Shown one piece after another: positions 6,509-12,203 of a stretch of DNA of 12,203 nucleotides. The stretch is from contig CAJMRU010000015.1 in the NCBI GenBank assembly GCA_905215845.1, positions 1 to 12,203 on the forward strand. Direction: 5' to 3'. The notes under the pieces were generated by a model. The model saw only the letters and a program-made list of their open reading frames with translations, was not told the DNA's origin and ran no database searches. Within the stretch, counting starts at the first letter, position 1, and each line of letters opens with the position of its first letter. Both the position numbers and the translations under genes were made by a program. Source of the DNA: an uncultured bacterium (lineage in GTDB: Bacteria; Bacillota; Clostridia; TANB77; CAG-508).

Positions 6509-7150
6509 ATGAAAAATATAATATTATGGGATATAGGAAATGTAATGTTAAAACCAATACATGGTAAAATATTAAATAAAATTTTTGAAAATAGAAATAA
6601 TAATATTTCAATAGAAGAATTTAGAAAAGAAACATCAAAAATATTAAATGATTCATTTTATGGAAATATATCGTTAGAAAATACTTGGGAAAAAATGTTT
6701 GAAATTGTAAAAATTACAGATAATAATATTAAGTATGACATAAAAAATATTGAAGTGGTTAGAAATGAAGAATTATTATCTTATATAAAAGATGGCTTAA
6801 GCAAACAATATAAAATGGGTATTATTTCAGATTTAAGTCAAATAGGATTATCAGTAGTGAAAACATTTTATAAAGATTTTTTGGATTTTTGCGATAATGA
6901 GTTAGTTTTCATATCTGTTTTTGATAGAATGACCAAGAAGGCTGATAAGGAAAAATATTTTATAAATATTATGCAAAAAATACAAAATCAAAATGTGCTA
7001 TTTATTGATGATGAAGTTAATAATATCGAAGCTGCTAAAAAAATTGGATTTGATACAATATTATTTGATGGAGGATATTCTAATTGGAATAAGGCTAATA
7101 GAAATTTGATAGAGGAATTAAAAGAAAGGAATGAAAATCATTATGAGTAG
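6509..7150 (+). CDS. HAD-superfamily phosphatase (YihX-like motif I)
   Basis: A 213-residue haloacid dehalogenase-like hydrolase with a cap between motifs I and II. Motif I is ILWDIGNVML with nucleophile D8; the usual second Asp (DxD) is Gly, as in the active DxGNV branch that includes the sugar-phosphate phosphatase YihX. Motif II is IISDLS, motif III uses K144 in MTKKADKEKYF, and motif IV is FIDDE with D167/D168 for magnesium. It probably removes phosphate from a small metabolite; the substrate is unknown. The start has a modest AGGTGG site just upstream, 13 nt after the fusion gene. Its 3' end overlaps the MetRS gene by 8 nt (ATGAGTAG), a sign of coupled translation. In this operon it is a candidate for removing a phosphate left by earlier phosphorylated intermediates. 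Confidence 0.82.
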   Translation: MKNIILWDIGNVMLKPIHGKILNKIFENRNNNISIEEFRKETSKILNDSFYGNISLENTWEKMFEIVKITDNNIKYDIKNIEVVRNEELLSYIKDGLSKQYKMGIISDLSQIGLSVVKTFYKDFLDFCDNELVFISVFDRMTKKADKEKYFINIMQKIQNQNVLFIDDEVNNIEAAKKIGFDTILFDGGYSNWNKANRNLIEELKERNENHYE

Positions 7151-8726
7151 AAACATAATAATAGGTGGTGCATGGCCATATGCAAATAGTTCTTTACATT
7201 TGGGACATTTAGTTGCATTATTACCAGGAGATTTTTTGGCTAGATATCATAGAAAACTAGGAGACAATGTTATGTATATTTCAGGAACAGATTGTCATGG
7301 AACTCCAATTACCATAAGGGCAAAAAATGAAAATAAGAGTCCAAAAGAAATATGTGAACAATATCATATAGAATTCAAGAATGCATTTAATAAAATGAAT
7401 TTTTCTTATAATTTGTATACGAAAACAGAAGATGAATATCACAAAGAGAAAGTTAAAAAAATTTTCAAAAGAATTTATGATAATGGATATATAGGTGAAA
7501 AGGAAGATTTACAACCGTATTGTCCAAAATGCAATAAATTTTTAGCAGATAGAGAACTAATATTGCAGTGTCCGAATTGTGGAAAAGAAACAAAAGGTGA
7601 AGAATGCGATTGTGGATATAATCCCAATGCTGAAGATTTGAAAAGAGCAAAATGTCAAGAATGTGGAACAGCAGTAATAGAGAAAAAAAATAAAAATCTT
7701 TATTTAATGCTAACTAGACTACAAAATAAGATTGAAGAATATTATGAGCAAAATCATGCAAATTGGAGAAAAAATTCTCAGAATGAAACTTTGAAATATT
7801 TAAAACAAGGATTAATAGATAGAGCAGTTACAAGAGATTTAGATTGGGGAGTAGATGTCCCAATAAAAGGCTATGAAAACAAAAAAATGTATGTTTGGAT
7901 AGAGGCAGTTCTAGGATATATAACAGCTACAATGAGATATTGTGAAGAAAATAATTTGAATTGGGAAGATTATTGGAAAAATGAACAGACATTGATGTAT
8001 ATGGTTCATGGAAAAGACAATATTATTTTTCATAGTATAATACTTCCAGGATTATTGTTAGCAATGGAAGATAATATGAAATTACCGGATAAAATGGTAT
8101 CTTGTGAATATTTAAATATCAATGATGAAAAAATTTCGAAAAGTAAAGGGAACGGTATTACAATATTAGAATTAGCAAGAGAATATAATATAGATTCTAT
8201 AAGGTATTATTTTATTAGTAATGGTCCAGAAAAGAAGGATAGTAATTTTTCATTAGAAGATTTTAAAACTGTTCATAATGCAGATTTAGTTAATAAGTAT
8301 GGCAATTTTGTTAATAGAACACTTAAATTTAAGGGATTGGAAAAAATAAAGATGGATACAGTAGAAGAAGGCATAAAAAACAAAGTTGAGAAAACTTATA
8401 GTACAGTTAGTGATTATATAGAGAAATTAGAATTTAGAAATGCAATACAAGAAATACTTAATTTAATTGAGTTTGGAAATAAATATTATGATGATGAAAA
8501 ACCGTGGATTCTTTATAAAGAAAATACAGAGAGATTCAATAAAGTTATATATAATTGTACTTATATTATTGCAAATTTATCTAATCTACTTGAACCAGTT
8601 ATGCCAGATTCTTCTAGAATTTTAAGTAAATATTTGAAGGTAGATATTACTAAATGGAAATCAGTAGAAATACAAAAAGAAATTATATTAGATAATATTT
8701 TACCATTATTTGAAAGAATTAAATAA
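7143..8726 (+). CDS. metG: Methionyl-tRNA synthetase (operon-borne, MetRS2-like)
   Basis: A 527-residue class I aminoacyl-tRNA synthetase that attaches methionine to tRNA-Met. Visible: GGAWPYANSSLHLGHLVALLPGD with the HIGH-type motif HLGH at 19-22, GTDCHGTPITIRA, a zinc-knuckle insertion with eight Cys (127, 130, 143, 146, 155, 157, 171, 174), VWIEAVLGY, VHGKDNIIFHSIILPG, KISKSKG (330-336) as the KMSKS loop, and EKPW in the anticodon-binding domain. The C155-x-C157 pair is one residue shorter than the usual CxxC. There is no C-terminal EMAP-like tRNA-binding domain. I chose ATG 7143 because AAAGGA (7125-7130) abuts the earlier in-frame ATG 7131 but is 12 nt from 7143. All catalytic motifs look intact. 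It resembles the archaeal-like MetRS2 group known from some Firmicutes, including drug-tolerant second copies. Its place inside a metabolic operon on a mobile element suggests immunity or supply of activated Met. Confidence 0.93.
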   Translation: MSRNIIIGGAWPYANSSLHLGHLVALLPGDFLARYHRKLGDNVMYISGTDCHGTPITIRAKNENKSPKEICEQYHIEFKNAFNKMNFSYNLYTKTEDEYHKEKVKKIFKRIYDNGYIGEKEDLQPYCPKCNKFLADRELILQCPNCGKETKGEECDCGYNPNAEDLKRAKCQECGTAVIEKKNKNLYLMLTRLQNKIEEYYEQNHANWRKNSQNETLKYLKQGLIDRAVTRDLDWGVDVPIKGYENKKMYVWIEAVLGYITATMRYCEENNLNWEDYWKNEQTLMYMVHGKDNIIFHSIILPGLLLAMEDNMKLPDKMVSCEYLNINDEKISKSKGNGITILELAREYNIDSIRYYFISNGPEKKDSNFSLEDFKTVHNADLVNKYGNFVNRTLKFKGLEKIKMDTVEEGIKNKVEKTYSTVSDYIEKLEFRNAIQEILNLIEFGNKYYDDEKPWILYKENTERFNKVIYNCTYIIANLSNLLEPVMPDSSRILSKYLKVDITKWKSVEIQKEIILDNILPLFERIK

Positions 8727-8751
8727 ATATTATAAAAAGGGGATGGACATA

Positions 8752-10047
8752 ATGAAAGTTTTATTTGTAGAAGCAGAAGAAACATTTTATATGCCAGTAA
8801 ATACTAAAATTCCCAAAAGGTGGGCATATCTAGCGGAAATAGCTACTTATGTATCAAAAAACGGAAATGAAGTAAAAATTATGGACTGCTTAAGTCCTAA
8901 AATTTCACATGCTGAAATATTAGAAGAAATTGCTAAAAATAAATATGATTTAATTTGTTTTTTAATACGAATAGAAACAGTAAATTCTTTACTAAAATTA
9001 GTTCCACTAGTAAGCAAAATATCAAAACAAACAAAATTATTAGCATATGGAGATGCTACTTGTATGTTTCCAAATTTTATTAAGAAAAATCTGAGAGATT
9101 TAGATGCGATAATAGAAAGTGGAGACTGGGAAGTTGCAATATGTAATTATATAAAATATTTAAAAAATGAAGATTTTTTAGATAATAACATACCAGGGAT
9201 AACCTTAAAAATAGATAATAAATGGATTAATGCTACTAGATGTAATGGAGAGAATTTTACAGAATGGAATTTTCCGGATTTAGATAGTAATTTAATAGAT
9301 ATTGATTTATATAAGCAATTGAGACATAATGAAGTAACGATATCTGCATCACGAGGATGTCCATATAATTGTAAGTTTTGTTTAGCCGTAAAAACATTTG
9401 ACAAAGATGATAGAAGAAAAGATATTAATGAATTAGTCGAATATATGGTACAAAATAAAAATAAAGTAGAAACTTATAAATTATTCTCACCAACATTTAC
9501 ATATGATGAAAAATGGGTTGAAGATTTTTGTGATAAACTTATTGGAACTGGTGAAAACATTAACTGGGTAACGACATCAAGAACAGATAAGTTGCAAAAT
9601 GAAAAAATGATTTGTAAAATGTCAAAATCAGGTTGTAAGAAAATAGCTGTAGGAATTGAAACTTTAGATATTGAAGCTAATAGAGAATTAAAAAAATTTA
9701 AAGATTTAAATCATTATAAAAAAAGTGTGGAAAATATGTTTTATATTGCTAACAAATATAATGTAGAAATAAAGCCACTTTTAATGATGGGAATAAAAGG
9801 ACAAACAAGAAGTAATCTTAAAGAGTCTTTGAGTTTTTTGAAAAAAGTAGGAGCAAAAGAGATAAGAATTGCAGCATATTCACCTAGACAAATATTAACA
9901 CAAAAAGACAATGATGGAACTCTTACAATAGATGATATTAATTCTATGGATAAAATGACATATATTAATTATATGCCAGATGAAATGGATGAATCACTTT
10001 TTTTAGACCTAATATATGGGACAGAAGAATATAGAAAAGATTTATGA
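8752..10047 (+). CDS. B12-binding-domain radical SAM protein
   Basis: A 431-residue protein, last gene of the operon. Residues 1-140 follow the Rossmann-like B12-binding pattern found before radical SAM domains (IPKRWAYLAEIATYVSKNGNEVKIMDC, YDLICF, LLAYGDAT, DAIIESGDWE), without the DxHxxG motif, as is usual in this class. The radical SAM core has C203, C207 and C210 in SRGCPYNCKFC, then KIAVGIETLD and a C-terminal part rich in acidic residues. Relatives methylate unactivated carbon or phosphorus centres using methylcobalamin, or catalyse ring contractions and cyclisations. The start at ATG 8752 has AAAAAGGGG (8734-8742) with 9 nt spacing; the in-frame ATG 8743 directly touches that site, and one at 8710 lies inside the MetRS gene. 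It begins 25 nt after MetRS and is followed by a terminator. It uses a TGA stop, whereas the other complete genes here use TAA or TAG. Confidence 0.87.
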   Translation: MKVLFVEAEETFYMPVNTKIPKRWAYLAEIATYVSKNGNEVKIMDCLSPKISHAEILEEIAKNKYDLICFLIRIETVNSLLKLVPLVSKISKQTKLLAYGDATCMFPNFIKKNLRDLDAIIESGDWEVAICNYIKYLKNEDFLDNNIPGITLKIDNKWINATRCNGENFTEWNFPDLDSNLIDIDLYKQLRHNEVTISASRGCPYNCKFCLAVKTFDKDDRRKDINELVEYMVQNKNKVETYKLFSPTFTYDEKWVEDFCDKLIGTGENINWVTTSRTDKLQNEKMICKMSKSGCKKIAVGIETLDIEANRELKKFKDLNHYKKSVENMFYIANKYNVEIKPLLMMGIKGQTRSNLKESLSFLKKVGAKEIRIAAYSPRQILTQKDNDGTLTIDDINSMDKMTYINYMPDEMDESLFLDLIYGTEEYRKDL

Positions 10048-10072
10048 AAGAAATAAGGAAATGTGAAAATTA

Positions 10073-10108
10073 AAACAGTGAGTATAATTATTATATTCAC
10101 TGTTTAAT
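10073..10108 (+). terminator. Stem-loop terminator of the cargo operon
   Basis: AAACAGTGAGTATAAT (10073-10088) is complementary to ATTATATTCACTGTTT (10090-10105) with one G-U pair; the innermost pairs must open to form a loop. A short TTTAATT tail follows. It lies 26 nt after the last operon gene, has near-perfect symmetry and is likely a terminator, possibly working in both directions. Confidence 0.75.
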
Positions 10109-10217
10109 TATATAGAAATAATTTTGTACTATTTATCCATTCTTTAAAATCCTTTTTTGTAATTTCATTACTTAAATATTTCTTCTGCAGAACACATAAG
10201 TTCAAATAAGACTAAAC

Positions 10218-10290
10218 TATCAAACAATTATAAATCAATAAAAAATTTTTTTTGTTGTATAGTGTTACTTCTAATATCAAACAATTATAA
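10218..10290. repeat. 16-bp direct repeat in the spacer
   Basis: TATCAAACAATTATAA occurs exactly at 10218-10233 and 10275-10290, 57 bp apart. It lies just upstream of the candidate promoter at 10307. It may be a regulator or recombinase binding site, but AT-rich repeats also arise by chance. Confidence 0.6.
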
Positions 10291-10306
10291 TCGTATTACA
10301 AGTTAT

Positions 10307-10337
10307 TTGACAATATTGTATTATAAAATACTATAAA
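10307..10337 (+). promoter_or_regulatory. Candidate promoter for the small gene and recombinase
   Basis: A perfect TTGACA (10307-10312) is followed by TATAAA (10332-10337) at 19 bp, or CTATAA at 18 bp. The -35 box is ideal and the spacing is long. Transcription from here would give a leader of more than 200 nt that includes the possible structured region at 10408-10533. Confidence 0.45.
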
Positions 10338-10407
10338 ATTCAAAAATAGCACATTGGAAAACATACAAAATATAATTATTTAAAAAAGACATAGAATGTT
10401 TTGTATC

Positions 10408-10533
10408 ATAATTAGTTATAAGGCATATAATGAAAATTCTATCTGACTAACATGATGTAAAGGGATAGGTTCTTGGAAAATAAGAGGAGGGCAAATCTCT
10501 TATGTGGAGAGTAATTCATTTATAACTAATAAT
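10408..10533 (+). promoter_or_regulatory. Possible structured leader RNA with a 7-codon leader frame
   Basis: ATTAGTTATAA (10411-10421) is perfectly inverted as TTATAACTAAT (10520-10530), which would close a roughly 98-nt loop. Inside, ATAAGAG (10480-10486) pairs with CTCTTAT (10497-10503) around a loop containing GAGGG. The GAGGAGGG (10484-10491) then lies 10 nt before an ATG at 10502, which opens a seven-codon frame MWRVIHL ending in TAA. A strong ribosome binding site before such a short frame suggests a leader peptide controlling the downstream genes. No known riboswitch class is recognised, and the call is tentative. Confidence 0.3.
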
Positions 10534-10590
10534 CAAAAGTAATAAAATCTATAGGTTGATAATATGGTGTATAAAGGAGTTGATGTTAAT

Positions 10591-10740
10591 TTGAATGATT
10601 ACATAGAAGAAAAAACTACATATACAATAGATAATCAAGAATATACTGTAATAGCAAGAACTAAAAAGAATAATGATACAGAAAAAATATACAACATACT
10701 GAGTAGGTATGCTCTTCAAAAATTAAATAACATTAATTAA
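10591..10740 (+). CDS. Small TnpW-like protein upstream of the recombinase
   Basis: A 49-residue frame starting at TTG 10591, set by AAAGGAG (10573-10579) with 11 nt spacing. An in-frame ATG at 10564 would add nine residues but has no ribosome binding site. The protein is hydrophilic, with a central segment TTYTIDNQEYTVIARTKK (two probable beta strands) and a helical, basic C-terminus IYNILSRYALQKL. The layout (TYTI-NQ-YTVI, then a short helix ending in L) and its position before a large serine recombinase resemble the small TnpW-type proteins of Tn4451-like clostridial elements. I am not certain of the homology. It could be an accessory or regulatory factor of excision. It shows no membrane segment. 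Confidence 0.55.
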   Translation: MNDYIEEKTTYTIDNQEYTVIARTKKNNDTEKIYNILSRYALQKLNNIN

Positions 10741-10767
10741 AAGATAGTAATTATTTTGAAAAAATGC

Positions 10768-10796
10768 TAGATATTATCAAAAAAATTTTGTATAAT
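10768..10796 (+). promoter_or_regulatory. Candidate promoter directly before the recombinase
   Basis: A perfect -10 TATAAT (10791-10796) has a weak -35 TAGATA (10768-10773, four of six matches) at 17 bp. The start would be near 10803, about 50 nt before the recombinase ATG and just ahead of the inverted repeat at 10813-10855. Confidence 0.4.
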
Positions 10797-10812
10797 CCTT
10801 GTTAAATAAAGG

Positions 10813-10855
10813 AATAGTTACTATCGCAAATCATAGGAAAGGGAGAGTAACTATT
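10813..10855 (+). promoter_or_regulatory. Hairpin enclosing the recombinase ribosome binding site
   Basis: AATAGTTACT (10813-10822) is perfectly inverted as AGTAACTATT (10846-10855), whose last base touches the ATG at 10856. The 23-nt loop carries GGAAAGGGAG (10836-10845), the ribosome binding site. A related sequence, GATAGTAATTATT (10743-10755), can pair with 10813-10825 at 12 of 13 positions, offering an alternative fold. Confidence 0.55.
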
Positions 10856-12203
10856 ATGGAAAATACAAAATATAAAGTAGCAGGTTATTTAAGACTATCA
10901 AAGGAAGATGGTGATAAAGAAGAAAGCGATAGTATTGTTAGTCAAAAAAGCATTATAGAAAATAAAATAAAAGAGTTAGGAAAAGAATTTGAATTATATG
11001 ATTTATACATAGATGATGGATATACTGGTTTAAATACAGATAGACCTTCATTTAAAAAGATGATTACAGATATTGAAAATGGAGTGGTAAATACTGTTAT
11101 AACTAAAGACTTATCAAGGCTCTCAAGAAATAGTTTTGAAGCCAACTATTACATAGAAATATATTTTTTAGAAAAAAATATTAGGTATATTTCAATTTTA
11201 GATAATGTAGATACATATTTGAAAAATTCTAATAATGATATGATACAATTTAAGACTCTAATCAATGATTGGTATAGTAAGGATATTTCAAGAAAAGTAA
11301 GAAGTGGTGTATGGGCTAGAAAAGAAAAAGGAATGTATTTAGCAGCAAAAGCTCCTTATGGATATAGAAAAAGTAAAGAGAATAAAAATAAATTAGAGAT
11401 AGATAAAGAACAATCAAGAGTAATAAAAATGATTTTTAATATGTATGATGAAGGGACAAAGATTACTGATATTGCCAAGTATTTAAAAGAACAACAAATA
11501 TATTGTCCAGATTATTACGATTTTGGAGGGGCTAAAAATGGAGATTATAATTGGAGAGATGAGGCTATTAGAAGGATTCTAAAAAACAAAGTTTATATTG
11601 GACATACAGAATATGGCAAAAAGATTAATCTAAGCTATAAATCTAAAAAAGTAAAAATTATACCAAGAGAAGAATGGCAAATTGTAGAAAATACTCATCA
11701 GTCAATTATTTCTAAAGAACAATTTGAAAGAGTCCAAATCAAATTAAGTATTCATAAAAAAACAAGACATAGAAAATATGAATGGAAATTAAATGGAATT
11801 GTATTTTGCAAAGAATGTGGAACGAAAATGGCAATTAAAGTAATTCGAGATAAAGATGGAAACATTAAGTCTAAAAAAATATATTGTGGAACTGTTGTAA
11901 GAAAGAATAATACTGTTGAGTGCAATAGAAAGTATAAATCAATTGATGAGAATATAGTTGAAAAAATAGTTATAGCAAATGTAAAAGAAAAATTAGGCAA
12001 AATAAGTAAAAGTGATAAATTAGAAAATTTAATTTTAAATCAATATAATGAAAATGGTACAAAGGTATATGATGATAATATAAAAATTCTTGAAAAACAA
12101 CTTGAAAAAAATGATAAGACAATAACTTCACTATATGAAGATTATAAAAATGATATTATAGAAATCGATGATTATAAAAGATTCTATAAAGCAGAAATAG
12201 AGA
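10856..12203 (+). CDS. Large serine recombinase (TnpX/TndX-like), 3' end outside window
   Basis: A partial gene, 449 codons seen and still open at the window edge; large serine recombinases are usually 500-600 residues. Visible in order: the resolvase-type catalytic domain (about 1-150) with VAGYLRLSKEDG, where S15 is the nucleophile, then DSIVSQKSII, DDGYTGLNTDRPSF and TKDLSRLSRN with catalytic arginines. Next is the recombinase DNA-binding domain (KAPYGYRKS to NWRDEAIRRILKNKVYIG), a zinc ribbon with C318, C321, C344 and C356, and the start of the coiled coil (ILEKQLEKNDKTITSLYEDYK). It should cut and rejoin DNA at att sites to excise or insert the element. ATG 10856 has GGAAAGGGAG 10 nt upstream within a hairpin loop. 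It is the likely agent of the amidase interruption at about 850, although other recombinases could lie to the right. Confidence 0.92.
   Translation, partial: MENTKYKVAGYLRLSKEDGDKEESDSIVSQKSIIENKIKELGKEFELYDLYIDDGYTGLNTDRPSFKKMITDIENGVVNTVITKDLSRLSRNSFEANYYIEIYFLEKNIRYISILDNVDTYLKNSNNDMIQFKTLINDWYSKDISRKVRSGVWARKEKGMYLAAKAPYGYRKSKENKNKLEIDKEQSRVIKMIFNMYDEGTKITDIAKYLKEQQIYCPDYYDFGGAKNGDYNWRDEAIRRILKNKVYIGHTEYGKKINLSYKSKKVKIIPREEWQIVENTHQSIISKEQFERVQIKLSIHKKTRHRKYEWKLNGIVFCKECGTKMAIKVIRDKDGNIKSKKIYCGTVVRKNNTVECNRKYKSIDENIVEKIVIANVKEKLGKISKSDKLENLILNQYNENGTKVYDDNIKILEKQLEKNDKTITSLYEDYKNDIIEIDDYKRFYKAEIE

Larger units (their letters stand above)
10109..10407. other. Non-coding AT-rich spacer between cargo operon and recombinase module
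   Basis: No frame on either strand has a credible start. The stretch holds a 16-bp direct repeat (10218-10233 and 10275-10290), an A6T8-like tract near 10240-10252, and a candidate promoter at 10307-10337. It separates the operon terminator from the small gene and recombinase. Confidence 0.6.
852..12203. mobile_element. Putative serine-recombinase integrative element with biosynthetic cargo (right end outside window)
   Basis: The left limit is inferred from the abrupt loss of amidase homology within a G-run at 850-855. The right limit is unseen because the recombinase at 10856 is still open at the window edge. Between the two are a seven-gene cargo operon, a TnpW-like small frame and a large serine recombinase of the TnpX/TndX kind. 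Such recombinases insert without long target duplications and commonly disrupt genes. No mobilisation, conjugation or replication genes are seen in this part. Nested or composite insertions cannot be excluded, and the boundary is accurate only to within several bases. Confidence 0.55.

Noticed and set aside
7131..7142. ATG 7131 as MetRS start
   Set aside because: The AAAGGA site directly touches it; ATG 7143 has usable spacing and begins at the conserved N-terminus of MetRS.
10218..10290. CRISPR array
   Set aside because: Only two 16-bp AT-rich copies with one 41-bp gap, no further units and no cas genes.

Overview
The window is very AT-rich, uses AAGGAGG-type ribosome binding sites and TTG/ATG starts, and carries a cwlD-type amidase fragment and a large serine recombinase. 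This points to a low-GC Gram-positive (Clostridia or related Firmicutes). All convincing genes are on the + strand.

Left flank (1 to about 850): an Idi-type Nudix hydrolase (30-566), then the first ~60 codons of a CwlD-like N-acetylmuramoyl-L-alanine amidase (679-870). The amidase breaks off straight after its zinc-site motif LDAGHGKPDGG. This looks like a chromosomal gene cut by an insertion, so the left end of a mobile element probably lies near 850-856. The element would run past the right edge of the window, where the large serine recombinase that probably moves it (10856 to beyond 12203) is still open. A small TnpW-like reading frame (10591-10740) precedes the recombinase.

Cargo (about 1215-10105): one tightly packed operon with a near-consensus sigma-A promoter (1294-1322), an imperfect tandem repeat just upstream of it, and a stem-loop terminator after the last gene (10073-10108). 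The seven genes are: radical SAM/SPASM protein with an in-frame UGA at codon 126; group II PLP amino-acid decarboxylase; Nudix hydrolase; pol-beta-type nucleotidyltransferase fused to a HisC/CobD-like PLP aminotransferase; HAD phosphatase; extra methionyl-tRNA synthetase; B12-binding-domain radical SAM protein. Spacings are 2-25 nt or small overlaps.

I read this as an undescribed small-molecule biosynthetic cluster carried on an integrative element. Two radical SAM enzymes and two PLP enzymes would build or tailor an amino-acid-derived scaffold. The nucleotidyltransferase, Nudix and HAD proteins could add and remove nucleotidyl or phosphate groups. The MetRS could be a self-protecting copy of the target, or could supply activated methionine. 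The domain assignments are visible in the sequence; the pathway and product are inference.

The stretch between operon and recombinase (10106-10855) has no large gene. It holds direct repeats, two candidate promoters, a possible structured leader with a 7-codon frame, and a three-copy inverted motif around the recombinase ribosome binding site that could form alternative RNA structures.
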